From contig JARHYK010000032.1 of the NCBI GenBank assembly GCA_029258515.1, forward strand, positions 62,001 through 126,000: 64,000 nucleotides of DNA. Reading direction: 5' to 3'. Positions 28,273-37,111 of this stretch are shown here, piece after piece. Within the stretch, counting starts at the first letter, position 1, and the number at the start of each line of letters is the position of its first letter. The position numbers and the translations under genes are program-made. Source of the stretch: Clostridia bacterium. GTDB lineage: Bacteria > Bacillota > Clostridia > TANB77 > CAG-508. The notes below the pieces were generated by a model that made no database searches, was not told the origin of the DNA, and saw only the letters and a program-made list of their open reading frames with translations.

Positions 28273-28999
28273 AGTTGCATTTATTACAGGAGGTACAAAA
28301 GGAATAGGAAAACAAATAGCACTAACATTAGCAAAAGAAGGGTATGACATTGCTGTAAATTATAGAATTGCAAATAAAGATTTAGAAGACACAAAAACAA
28401 AAATAGAAGAAAACGATGTAAAATATCTTGCAGTTCAAGGAGATGTATCTAATTATGAAGATTGCGAAAAATGTGTAAAAAAAATAATAGAAAACTATGG
28501 AAAAATTGATGTTTTAGTAAATAATGCTGGAATAACTAAAGATTCATTATTACTAAGAATGAAAAAAGAAGATTTTAAAGAAGTAGTAGATGTTAATTTG
28601 AATGGAACATTTAATGTAACAAAAAATGTAATTCCATTTATGATGAAAGCACATTCAGGAAGAATTATAAATATATCATCAGTTGTGGGTATATCAGGAA
28701 ATGCTGGTCAAACTAATTATTCTGCATCAAAAGCTGGAATAATTGGATTTACAAAAAGTCTTGCTAAAGAAGTTGCTTCTAGAAATATTTTAGTAAATAG
28801 TGTAGCACCAGGATTTATTGAAACAAACATGACAGATCTTTTAAAGGATGAAATAAAAGAAAATATTGTAAAGCAAATACCATTGAAAAGAATAGGAAAA
28901 GTAGAAGATGTCGCAAATGTTGTTAAATTTTTAGCATCAGATGATAGTACATATATTACTGGACAAATTATTAATGTCGATGGGGGAATGTTAATATAA
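28265..28999 (+). CDS. fabG: 3-oxoacyl-ACP reductase
   Basis: FabG reduces beta-ketoacyl-ACP with NADPH. This is a 244-residue short-chain dehydrogenase with the cofactor loop TGGTKGIG (8-15), the NNAGIT motif, the catalytic Ser, and Tyr and Lys in NYSASKAG (about 151-158). The C-terminus GQIINVDGGM is typical of FabG. AAGGAGG lies within the end of fabD. Confidence 0.96.
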   Translation: MSKVAFITGGTKGIGKQIALTLAKEGYDIAVNYRIANKDLEDTKTKIEENDVKYLAVQGDVSNYEDCEKCVKKIIENYGKIDVLVNNAGITKDSLLLRMKKEDFKEVVDVNLNGTFNVTKNVIPFMMKAHSGRIINISSVVGISGNAGQTNYSASKAGIIGFTKSLAKEVASRNILVNSVAPGFIETNMTDLLKDEIKENIVKQIPLKRIGKVEDVANVVKFLASDDSTYITGQIINVDGGMLI

Positions 29000-29013
29000 A
29001 GGAGAATTTTAAA

Positions 29014-30255
29014 ATGGAAAAAAGAGTAGTTATAACTGGTCTTGGAGCAATAACTCCAATAGGAAATAATGTTAATGAAATTTGGAAAGGAATAGAAAAT
29101 AAAGTTTGTGGCGTTAATAAAATTTCTTCATTTAGTAACGAAAAATTAAAAACAACTTTAGTTGCGGAATTAAAAGATTATGAACCATTAAAATATTTTG
29201 ATAAAAAACAGGCAAAAAGATTAGACAAATCATCACAATATGCATTAATTGCAGCAAGAGAAGCAGTGCTTGATAGTAAAATAAGCCAAGAAAATACTGA
29301 TTATGATAGGGTTGGAATTTTTGTAAGTTCAGGAATAGGTGGATTTAATTCAATTCAAGAACAATGTAAAATAAATTATCTAAAAGGATGTAATAGAGTT
29401 TCTCCTTTATTTATACCAAAAGCAATAGCTAATATGCCTGCTGGTAATATTTCTATTGAATTTGGATTTAGAGGAGAATCAATGGCAATAGTAACTGCAT
29501 GTGCATCTTCTACACATGCTATTGGTGAAGCATATAAAAGTATAAAACATGGTTATGAAGATGTTGTGATAGCAGGAGGAACAGAAGCAGGAATTTGTGA
29601 AGTTGGTGTTGCAGGTTTTGAAAATATGAATGCATTATCAAAAGAAACGAATCCAAATAGGGCAAGCATACCATTTGACAAAGAAAGAAATGGCTTTGTC
29701 ATGGGAGAAGGAGCTGGAATAATAGTTATGGAAGAATTAGAACATGCATTAGAAAGAGGAGCACATATTTATGCAGAACTTATAGGATTTGGGGCAACAA
29801 CAGATGCTTATCATATCACTTCTCCTTGCTTAGATGGAAAATATGCAGCAAAAGCAATGATTAGAGCTATGGAAGATGCAGATATAAAACCAGAAGATAT
29901 AGATTATATAAATGCTCATGGAACATCTACTCATTTAAATGACTTAACGGAAACTAAGGCTATAAAAACAGCATTAGGTGAAAAAGCTGATAAAGTAATG
30001 GTAAGTTCTACTAAAGGAAACACAGGACATTTATTAGGTGCAGCAGGTTCAGTAGAAGCAATAATTTGCGCAAAAGCTATAGAAAATAGTTTAGTGCCAC
30101 CAACAATTAATTATAAGGAAAAAGATGAAGAATGTGATTTAGACATAGTACCAAACCAGCCAAGAAAATTAGATTTGAATGTTGTAATGTCAAATTCATT
30201 AGGGTTTGGTGGACATAATGCTTCTATAATAATGAAAAAATATATGGGGGGATAA
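29014..30255 (+). CDS. fabF: 3-oxoacyl-ACP synthase II
   Basis: FabF is the elongating condensing enzyme. The 413-residue thiolase-fold protein has the nucleophile Cys in VTACASSTHAIG, and the two catalytic His in NAHGTSTHLND and NTGHLLGAAG. The ending NSLGFGGHNASIIMKK is typical. No fabH (KAS III) is found in this window, so chain initiation must be encoded elsewhere or done by another route. Confidence 0.97.
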   Translation: MEKRVVITGLGAITPIGNNVNEIWKGIENKVCGVNKISSFSNEKLKTTLVAELKDYEPLKYFDKKQAKRLDKSSQYALIAAREAVLDSKISQENTDYDRVGIFVSSGIGGFNSIQEQCKINYLKGCNRVSPLFIPKAIANMPAGNISIEFGFRGESMAIVTACASSTHAIGEAYKSIKHGYEDVVIAGGTEAGICEVGVAGFENMNALSKETNPNRASIPFDKERNGFVMGEGAGIIVMEELEHALERGAHIYAELIGFGATTDAYHITSPCLDGKYAAKAMIRAMEDADIKPEDIDYINAHGTSTHLNDLTETKAIKTALGEKADKVMVSSTKGNTGHLLGAAGSVEAIICAKAIENSLVPPTINYKEKDEECDLDIVPNQPRKLDLNVVMSNSLGFGGHNASIIMKKYMGG

Positions 30256-30258
30256 CTA

Positions 30259-30720
30259 ATGGAATATAACAAAATTAAACAATTGATGGATGATATGGGT
30301 AATTCAAACTTAACTAGTATGGATATAGAATTTCCGGATGGATATAAAATTAGTATGAAAAAGGAAGTTTTAAATGAAAAAGATATAACTAGTATCGAAA
30401 ATAAAAAAATAAAATTTTCTGATGAAGAAATTAAAATAAACAATATAAGTAATACCAGGATAGAAAAAAATGAAAAAATTGTTAAATCACCAATGGTAGG
30501 AACTTTTTATATCAAATCATCTCCAACTGCAGTACCTTATGTTCAAATAGGAAAAAATGTAAAAATAGGGGATACATTATGCATTATTGAAGCAATGAAA
30601 TTGATGAATGAAATTGAATCAGAAATTACAGGGAAAATTACAAAAATTTTCATTGGGGATGGAGAACCAGTTGAATATGGTACACCATTATTTCAAATAG
30701 AAGAGGAGGAAAAATGTTAA
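30259..30720 (+). CDS. accB: Biotin carboxyl carrier protein of acetyl-CoA carboxylase
   Basis: The 153-residue protein has the biotinyl domain at its C-terminus (about 72-150) with the biotin-accepting lysine K114 in EAMKLMNE, preceded by KSPMVGTFY. The N-terminal part (1-70) is a helical and flexible linker. It starts 3 bp after fabF and overlaps fabZ by 7 bp. BirA in the same operon modifies it. Confidence 0.96.
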   Translation: MEYNKIKQLMDDMGNSNLTSMDIEFPDGYKISMKKEVLNEKDITSIENKKIKFSDEEIKINNISNTRIEKNEKIVKSPMVGTFYIKSSPTAVPYVQIGKNVKIGDTLCIIEAMKLMNEIESEITGKITKIFIGDGEPVEYGTPLFQIEEEEKC

Positions 30721-31136
30721 ATAAAGAAGAAATAAAAAATATAATACCTCAAAGAGAACCTTTTTTGATGATTGATGAAGTAGAATCATATGTACCAGGT
30801 GAAAGTGCAATTGCATATAAGAATGTTGATGAGAAAGAATTTTATTTTCAAGGACATTTTCCTGAAAATCCAATAATGCCAGGAGTATTGATTGTAGAAA
30901 GTTTAGCTCAAACTGGAGCAGTTGCAATTTTAGGAATGGAAGAAAATAAAGGTAAAAATGCTTTGTTTGGAGGCATAACTAATATGAAATTTAAAAAGAT
31001 GGTAGTACCTGGAGATAAGTTAAAATTAGAAGTAAAAATAATTAAGAAAAAAGGACCAATAGGAATAGGAGAAGGAATAGCAACTGTAAATGGTAAATTA
31101 GTTGCAAAAGGGGAACTTACTTTTGCAGTAGTATAA
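30714..31136 (+). CDS. fabZ: 3-hydroxyacyl-ACP dehydratase
   Basis: FabZ dehydrates beta-hydroxyacyl-ACP. The 140-residue hot-dog protein has the catalytic His48 in FQGHFPENPIMPGVL and Glu62 in IVESLAQTGA. Length is normal. The ribosome site GAGGAGG lies at the end of accB, so the two are coupled. Confidence 0.97.
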   Translation: MLNKEEIKNIIPQREPFLMIDEVESYVPGESAIAYKNVDEKEFYFQGHFPENPIMPGVLIVESLAQTGAVAILGMEENKGKNALFGGITNMKFKKMVVPGDKLKLEVKIIKKKGPIGIGEGIATVNGKLVAKGELTFAVV

Positions 31137-31155
31137 AATGAAAGGAGATATAAAA

Positions 31156-32520
31156 ATGAACAAAATATTAATTGCAAATCGTGGAGAAATTGCAGCTAGA
31201 ATTATTAGAACTTGCAAAGAAATGAATATAAAAACAGTGGCAGTTTATTCAGAAGTAGATAAAGATGCTTTACATACTCGTTTAGCTGACGAATCTATTT
31301 GTATAGGACCTGCAAATGCTTCTAAAAGCTATCTGAATATAAAAAATATAGTTGAAGCAGCTAATATAACAAATTGTGATAGTATTCATACAGGATTTGG
31401 CTTTTTATCAGAAAATTCTCAATTTGCAAAAATATGTGAAGAATCAAATATTAAATTTATTGGCCCTAAATCAGATGTAATAGCTTTACTAGGAAATAAA
31501 TCTAATGCACGACAATTAATGAAAACAGCAGGAATCCCGGTTATACCAGGTTCAGACGGAAATGTTAAAACTTTAGACAGTGCTATACAAATTGCAGAGA
31601 AGATAGGATATCCTATAATGTTAAAAGCAGCAGCAGGGGGTGGGGGAAAAGGAATAAGGATAGTAAATGATATAGTAGAACTTCAAAAATATTATGAAAT
31701 CGTAAAACAAGAGGCTAAAACATCATTTGGAAATGATAGTATTTATATAGAAAAATACATAAAAAATCCTAGACATATTGAATTTCAAATCTTGGCAGAT
31801 GAATATGGGAATATTATTCATTTGGGGGAAAGAGATTGTACAATTCAAAGGAATCACCAAAAGATAGTTGAAGAAACTCCAGCAATTATGATTGATGAAA
31901 AATTAAGAAATAAGATGGGAAATGTTGCTATTAAAGTTGCACAAATTTCTAATTATACTAATTGCGGTACAGTTGAGTTTTTACTAGATACTGATAAAAA
32001 CTTTTATTTCATGGAAATGAATACTAGAATTCAAGTTGAACATCCAATTACAGAAGTTAGAACAGGAATAGATATAGTAAAAGAACAAATAAAAATTGCA
32101 GCAGGTGAAAAATTGAGATATAAGCAAAAAGATATAAAATTTGAAAGTCATGTAATAGAATGTAGAATAAATGCAGAAAATCCAGAGAAAAATTTTATGC
32201 CATGTCCAGGGAAAATAAATGAATTAAATTTACCTGGAGGTAATGGAATTAGAATTGATACTGCAATTTATAGTGGGTATACTGTTCCTTCTAATTATGA
32301 TTCTATGATTGCAAAAATAATATGTTTTGGAAGAAATAGGAATGAAGCAATTAGTAAAATAAAAAGAGCTTTAGAAGAATTGGTAATTGATGGAATCTGT
32401 ACTAATAGGGATTTTATTTTTGAAATAATCAAAAAGCCTAATTTTATAAGAGGAAATTATGATACCTCTTTTATTGAAAAGGAACTATTAAATAATCAAA
32501 AAACAAAGAAGGAAGAATAA
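31156..32520 (+). CDS. accC: Biotin carboxylase subunit of acetyl-CoA carboxylase
   Basis: AccC carboxylates biotin on AccB using ATP and bicarbonate. It begins [22 protein letters not shown] and has the glycine-rich ATP loop [36 protein letters not shown] and a C-terminal B/C domain. An upstream in-frame ATG at 31138 is followed by the AAAGGAG site, so the ATG at 31156 is preferred (454 residues). Confidence 0.97.
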   Translation: MNKILIANRGEIAARIIRTCKEMNIKTVAVYSEVDKDALHTRLADESICIGPANASKSYLNIKNIVEAANITNCDSIHTGFGFLSENSQFAKICEESNIKFIGPKSDVIALLGNKSNARQLMKTAGIPVIPGSDGNVKTLDSAIQIAEKIGYPIMLKAAAGGGGKGIRIVNDIVELQKYYEIVKQEAKTSFGNDSIYIEKYIKNPRHIEFQILADEYGNIIHLGERDCTIQRNHQKIVEETPAIMIDEKLRNKMGNVAIKVAQISNYTNCGTVEFLLDTDKNFYFMEMNTRIQVEHPITEVRTGIDIVKEQIKIAAGEKLRYKQKDIKFESHVIECRINAENPEKNFMPCPGKINELNLPGGNGIRIDTAIYSGYTVPSNYDSMIAKIICFGRNRNEAISKIKRALEELVIDGICTNRDFIFEIIKKPNFIRGNYDTSFIEKELLNNQKTKKEE

Positions 32521-32522
32521 AA

Positions 32523-33383
32523 ATGATTGTAGATAAAATAAAGAAAAGAGAAAAATCAAATATTAAAAATAACAAATCAAATATAGATATACCAATAGGA
32601 AAATGGATAAAATGTGATAAGTGTAAAGAAATTATTTATAAGGAAACATTAAAAGAAAATCTAAATATATGTCCTATTTGTGGAAATTACTTTAGAATGC
32701 ATATTAAAAGAAGATTAGAATTAATTGTAGATGAAGGAACATACGAAGAATTTGATTTTAAAATAGAAACTACGAATCCTTTAAATCTTGAAGACTATCC
32801 AAAAAAAATTAAAGCTTTAAGAGAAAAAACAGAACTTGAAGAAGCCGTTGTATGTGGTACAGGAAATATAGCTGGAGAAAAAGTAGTTATATGTGTAATG
32901 GATAGTGGTTTTTTAATGGGAAGTATGGGAGTTGTAGTAGGCGAGAAGATAGCTTATGCAATAGAACAAGCTATAAAGGAGAAACTACCAGTAGTAATTT
33001 TTTCTGTTTCAGGTGGTGCAAGAATGCAAGAAGGTATAATTTCTTTAATGCAAATGGCAAAAACAGTTTCTGCATTGACAAAGTTAAATGAAGCAGCATT
33101 GTTATATATATCAGTATTAACAGATCCAACATATGGAGGAGTTACAGCATCATTTGCCAGTTTAGGGGATATTATTTTAGCTGAACCCAAAGCCATGATT
33201 GGTTTTGCTGGCCCAAGAGTAATTGAACAGACAATAGGTCAAGAGTTACCAGAAGGTTTTCAAACAGCTGAATTTTTATTAGAACATGGATTTATTGATA
33301 AAATAGTAGAAAGAAAAGATTTAAAAGATACTATATATAAATTAATAATGTATCATAAGGAGGAAAAACAAAATGGCAAATAA
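32523..33383 (+). CDS. accD: Acetyl-CoA carboxylase carboxyltransferase subunit beta
   Basis: AccD forms the carboxyltransferase with AccA, making malonyl-CoA. The 286-residue protein has the N-terminal zinc ribbon C31, C34, C50, C53, followed by the crotonase-fold domain with [25 protein letters not shown] and [13 protein letters not shown]. It starts 2 bp after accC and overlaps accA by 11 bp. Confidence 0.97.
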   Translation: MIVDKIKKREKSNIKNNKSNIDIPIGKWIKCDKCKEIIYKETLKENLNICPICGNYFRMHIKRRLELIVDEGTYEEFDFKIETTNPLNLEDYPKKIKALREKTELEEAVVCGTGNIAGEKVVICVMDSGFLMGSMGVVVGEKIAYAIEQAIKEKLPVVIFSVSGGARMQEGIISLMQMAKTVSALTKLNEAALLYISVLTDPTYGGVTASFASLGDIILAEPKAMIGFAGPRVIEQTIGQELPEGFQTAEFLLEHGFIDKIVERKDLKDTIYKLIMYHKEEKQNGK

Positions 33384-34185
33384 AAAAATTTCAGCATGGG
33401 AAAAAGTAGAAATAGCTAGAAGTCCTAGAAGAAGTACATCATTAGATTACATAAAAAATATATTTGATGATTTTTTAGAATTACATGGAGATAGAAATTA
33501 TAAAGACGATAAATCAATTATATGTGGCTTAGCTAAAATAGGTCAACAAAATTTTACAATTATTGCGCAACAAAAAGGTAAAACTACAAAAGAAAATATT
33601 AAAAGGAATTTTAGTATGCCAAATCCAGAAAGTTATAGAAAAGCTATAAGGTTCATGAAACAAGCAGAAAAATTTAAGAGACCAGTTATTACATTTATTG
33701 ACACCAAAGGAGCTTATCCAGGAATAGGAGCAGAAGAAAGAGGACAAGGAGAAGCTATTGCAAGATCTATGTTTGAAATGGCAAAATTAAAAGTACCTAC
33801 AATAGCTATTATTATAGGTGAAGGATCAAGTGGAGGAGCGTTGGCAATAGGCGTTGCTAACGAGGTGTTTATGCTAGAAAATGCTATTTATTCTATTCTT
33901 TCACCAGAAGGATATAGTAGCATATTATGGAAAGATAGTTCAAGGTATAAAGAAGCTTCAGAAAAAATGAAATTGACTGCTAATGATTTATATGATTTAA
34001 AAGTAATAGATAAAATAATTAAAGAACCTAGTGGTGACAAAGATGAAGTATTAAAGAAGATTTCAAACACTTTAAAAAAAGAGATTCAAAATTCACTTAA
34101 ACAATTAAAAACTTTAAGTGAAAATGATATAGTAGAATCTAGATATGAAAAGTTTAGAAATATGGGAGAATTTATTAAATATTAA
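33373..34185 (+). CDS. accA: Acetyl-CoA carboxylase carboxyltransferase subunit alpha
   Basis: The 270-residue protein begins with the [20 protein letters not shown] signature and has [23 protein letters not shown] and [14 protein letters not shown] of the carboxyltransferase active site. It is slightly shorter than E. coli AccA, as usual in Clostridia. The ATG follows AAGGAGGAAAAACAA. Confidence 0.97.
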   Translation: MANKKISAWEKVEIARSPRRSTSLDYIKNIFDDFLELHGDRNYKDDKSIICGLAKIGQQNFTIIAQQKGKTTKENIKRNFSMPNPESYRKAIRFMKQAEKFKRPVITFIDTKGAYPGIGAEERGQGEAIARSMFEMAKLKVPTIAIIIGEGSSGGALAIGVANEVFMLENAIYSILSPEGYSSILWKDSSRYKEASEKMKLTANDLYDLKVIDKIIKEPSGDKDEVLKKISNTLKKEIQNSLKQLKTLSENDIVESRYEKFRNMGEFIKY

Positions 34186-34198
34186 GGAGGAATATATA

Positions 34199-34972
34199 AT
34201 GTTATTAAAAGATAAAAAAATTCTAATAATGGGAATTAGAAATAAATGGAGTATTGCGTTTGGAATTGCAAAAGCTGCCTATGAAAATGGGGCAAAATTA
34301 ATTTTTACATATATGGGAGAAGAAAATAAAGAAAAAATAGAAAATTTAATATCAGAATTTAAAGGAAGTAAAGCTTATGTACTAAATGATGCATCAAAAG
34401 ATGAATTAGTTAAGGAAACTTTTGAAAAAATAAAACAAGAAAACGGAAAAATAGATGGAATTGCTCATTGTATTGCACATGCAAATACAGATGATTTGCA
34501 TAATGATTTTATCAATACTAGTAAAGAAGGATATGTACATGCTATTGAAGTTAGTAGTTATTCATTTGTTCTTGCAGCAAGAATGGCTAAAAAATTGGAT
34601 ATGTTAAATAAAAATGCAAGTTTAATTACATTAACATATTATGGTTCAACAAAAGTATTAGATGGATATAATGTTATGGGGGTAGCAAAAGCAGCTTTAG
34701 AATCGAGTACAAGATATTTATCATCTAATTTAGGAAAAGAAAATATAAGGGTAAATGCAATATCAGCAGGTCCAATAAAAACATTATCTGCAAAAGGAAT
34801 TAAGGATTTTAGTTCAATATTATCAGTGATAGAAGAAAAATCACCATTACATAAAAATGTAACTACTGAACAGATTGGTAATGTAGCATCATTTTTATTT
34901 AGTGATATGTCAGATTCAATAACAGGGCAGATTATTTATGCAGACAATGGGTATAGTATTGTAGGGGCTTGA
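34199..34972 (+). CDS. fabI: Enoyl-ACP reductase I (NADH-type)
   Basis: FabI performs the last reduction of each elongation cycle. The frame opens at 34145 inside accA, but AAGGAGG at 34185-34191 sets the start at 34199 (257 residues). The SDR-type sequence has MGIRNKWSIAFGIA near the start and the catalytic Tyr157-x6-Lys164 in GYNVMGVAKAALE. Many Clostridia use the flavoprotein FabK instead, so FabI here is a distinguishing feature and predicts sensitivity to FabI inhibitors. Confidence 0.95.
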   Translation: MLLKDKKILIMGIRNKWSIAFGIAKAAYENGAKLIFTYMGEENKEKIENLISEFKGSKAYVLNDASKDELVKETFEKIKQENGKIDGIAHCIAHANTDDLHNDFINTSKEGYVHAIEVSSYSFVLAARMAKKLDMLNKNASLITLTYYGSTKVLDGYNVMGVAKAALESSTRYLSSNLGKENIRVNAISAGPIKTLSAKGIKDFSSILSVIEEKSPLHKNVTTEQIGNVASFLFSDMSDSITGQIIYADNGYSIVGA

Positions 34973-35013
34973 ATTGAAAGTAAAAGAAAATTAAAATGAA
35001 AGGAAATGAAAAT

Positions 35014-35256
35014 ATGAAAGAAGAAATATTTGAAAAATTAAAAGATATAATAGTAGAACAATTAGATGTGAATAAAGAAGATATAACTGATGAAAGCGAT
35101 TTTGTTAATGATTTAGGAGCAGATTCTTTAGATATTGTAGAATTAGTAATGGAAATTGAAGAGGTATTTAATATAAAATTTTCTGATAAAGATGCTGAAA
35201 AAATTATTACTATATCTGATGTTTTAGATTATATTATGGAAAAAGTTAATATGTAA
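35014..35256 (+). CDS. acpP: Acyl carrier protein
   Basis: The 80-residue acidic helical protein carries acyl chains on the phosphopantetheine arm attached to Ser38 in [13 protein letters not shown]. An in-frame ATG at 34996 precedes the GAAAGGAAATG site, so the start at 35014 is preferred. It closes the fatty-acid operon, whereas in many Clostridia acpP lies near its beginning. Confidence 0.96.
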   Translation: MKEEIFEKLKDIIVEQLDVNKEDITDESDFVNDLGADSLDIVELVMEIEEVFNIKFSDKDAEKIITISDVLDYIMEKVNM

Positions 35257-35328
35257 TAATGAGCTACAATCATAAAAATTCCCTTATTAGTAAATTAATA
35301 AAAAATTAAATTTTTTTATATTAATTCA

Positions 35329-35357
35329 TTGTAAAATAAAAAAAATAGTGCTATTAT
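35329..35357 (+). promoter_or_regulatory. nagB promoter, part of a duplicated element
   Basis: TTGTAA (35329-35334), 17 bp, TATTAT (35352-35357). The surrounding sequence of about 45 bp (35326-35372) is nearly identical to the promoter at 48721 upstream of the small RNA candidate. Confidence 0.6.
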
Positions 35358-35387
35358 TTATTTATATTAAGAGATGGAGGTAAAAAA

Positions 35388-36119
35388 ATGAAAATAATAA
35401 AAACAGAAAACTACGATATGATGAGTCGTAAAGCTGCAAATATTATAGCAGCGCAAATAATCAATAAATCTAATAGTGTATTGGGACTTGCAACAGGATC
35501 AACACCAATAGGAACATATAAAAGACTTATTGAAATGTACAAAGAAGGAGATTTAGATTTTATAGATATAAAAACTGCAAATTTAGATGAATATAAAGGA
35601 CTTACAAAAGACAATGATCAAAGTTATTACTATTTTATGTTTAATAACCTTTTTAAAGATGTTAATATAGATATTGAAAATACAAATATTCCAGACGGTA
35701 CAGAGCCAGATTCAAAAAAAGAGTGTGAACGTTATGAAAAAGTAATAAGTGATTTAGGAGGAATAGATTTACAACTTTTAGGATTAGGACATAATGGACA
35801 TATCGGATTTAATGAACCACAAGATGATTTTGTAAAGACTACACAATGTGTAAATTTACAAGAAAGTACAATAGAAGCTAATAAACGTTTCTTTAATGAT
35901 GTAACTGAAGTTCCTAAACAAGCATATACTATGGGAATCGGAACAATAATGAAAGCTAAAAAGATACTTTTAATAGTAAATGGTGAAGGAAAGGCAGATA
36001 TATTAGAAAAAGTAGTAAATGGACCTATAACTCCAAAAGTGCCTGCATCAATTTTGCAATTACATCCAGATGTAACTATTGTGGCAGATGAAGCTGCATT
36101 ATCAAAAATTAAAATGTAA
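35388..36119 (+). CDS. nagB: Glucosamine-6-phosphate deaminase
   Basis: NagB converts glucosamine-6-phosphate to fructose-6-phosphate and ammonia, feeding amino sugar carbon into glycolysis. The 243-residue protein has LGLATGSTPIGTYKRL, the ANLDEYKGL motif, LLGLGHNGHIGFNEP and the catalytic region of NagB/SOL enzymes. Length is normal. GGAGGT precedes the ATG. Confidence 0.96.
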   Translation: MKIIKTENYDMMSRKAANIIAAQIINKSNSVLGLATGSTPIGTYKRLIEMYKEGDLDFIDIKTANLDEYKGLTKDNDQSYYYFMFNNLFKDVNIDIENTNIPDGTEPDSKKECERYEKVISDLGGIDLQLLGLGHNGHIGFNEPQDDFVKTTQCVNLQESTIEANKRFFNDVTEVPKQAYTMGIGTIMKAKKILLIVNGEGKADILEKVVNGPITPKVPASILQLHPDVTIVADEAALSKIKM

Positions 36120-36141
36120 TATAAATTTTAAAAACATGTAA

Positions 36142-36174
36142 GGACTAGATTTATAGTCCTTATATTATATTTAA
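36142..36174 (+). terminator. Terminator between nagB and the phosphodiesterase gene
   Basis: AAGGACTA pairs with TAGTCCTT, followed by ATATTATATTT. The T tract is imperfect, so read-through into the next gene is possible. Confidence 0.55.
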
Positions 36175-36184
36175 GGAGGAAAAA

Positions 36185-36736
36185 ATGAAATATTTAGTAG
36201 TATCAGACATACATGGTTCAAGTTATTATGCAAATAAGTTGGAAGAAATATATATAAAAGAAAAAGCAGATAAAATCATATTATTGGGAGATTTATATTA
36301 TCATGGACCAAGAAATTCATTAACAGATGAATATAATCCTATGAAAGTAGCAGAAGTATTAAATAAATACAAAGATATTATCTTATGTACAAAAGGAAAT
36401 TGTGATGCTGAAGTAGATCAAATGATTTCTGAATTTAAGTTTGAAGATAATATAACTATAAATATAAATGGAACTGAATTTTTCTTTAGCCATGGACATA
36501 AATACAATATAACTAACATTCCACCGGTAGGGAAAGTAGTAGTATATGGCCATTTTCATATAGGTTTTATACAAGAACAAAATGGTATAATATTTGCAAA
36601 TCCAGGATCAATATCACTACCTAAAAACAATAGTAGACATAGTTATTTGATAATAGATGATAAAAATATAGTTTTAAAAGATATTGAAGGAAATGTTATT
36701 GAAAAAGTAAATTTTGGTAAAAATGATAGCATATAA
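36185..36736 (+). CDS. yfcE: YfcE/MJ0936-family metallophosphodiesterase
   Basis: The 183-residue calcineurin-like phosphoesterase has all metal-binding motifs in order: SDIHG near residue 7, GDLYYHG, GNCD, SHGH and YGHFHIG. Family members are manganese-dependent phosphodiesterases whose natural substrate is unclear. AAGGAGG precedes the ATG, and it is probably co-transcribed with nagB. Confidence 0.92.
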   Translation: MKYLVVSDIHGSSYYANKLEEIYIKEKADKIILLGDLYYHGPRNSLTDEYNPMKVAEVLNKYKDIILCTKGNCDAEVDQMISEFKFEDNITININGTEFFFSHGHKYNITNIPPVGKVVVYGHFHIGFIQEQNGIIFANPGSISLPKNNSRHSYLIIDDKNIVLKDIEGNVIEKVNFGKNDSI

Positions 36737-36747
36737 TTAAATACAAA

Positions 36748-36782
36748 TAAAAGCAGATAAATTTTAATTATCTGCTTTTAAC
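36748..36782 (+). terminator. Terminator after yfcE
   Basis: AAAAGCAGATAA pairs with TTATCTGCTTTT. The remaining 330 bp before the next gene hold a 30-codon membrane-like remnant (about 36809-36907) of no identifiable origin and a promoter. Confidence 0.8.
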
Positions 36783-37043
36783 ACAGTTGATTTTAGTGTG
36801 AATATAAAGCTTATATAACATATGTAGCAATTTTTTGGATTTATGCTGTATTATATTTAGTGGCAAGAAAAATTAAAAAATTTGATACAGCAATAAGTTT
36901 GAAATGAAATGATAATTCTAATATATCAATAGGTTAGAAAGATATAAATGACTAAAATAAAAACGTATAAAATAAATAGAGTTTTAACTTTTAATAGCTA
37001 ATAAATTTTATTTAAGCTAAAACGAAAAATGTCGAAAAAACAG

Positions 37044-37072
37044 TTGAAAATTCAATTTATCTATGATAAAAT
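37044..37072 (+). promoter_or_regulatory. Promoter of the dockerin/cohesin operon
   Basis: TTGAAA (37044-37049), 17 bp, TAAAAT (37067-37072), with TG one base before the -10 (extended -10). Confidence 0.6.
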
Positions 37073-37111
37073 TTTGGTTAAATGTAATAAAATAGGGAGG
37101 ATAATACTAGG

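Noticed and set aside
36809..36907. Membrane-like 30-codon frame behind yfcE
   Set aside because: No start with ribosome site and no identifiable family; mentioned only as a remnant.
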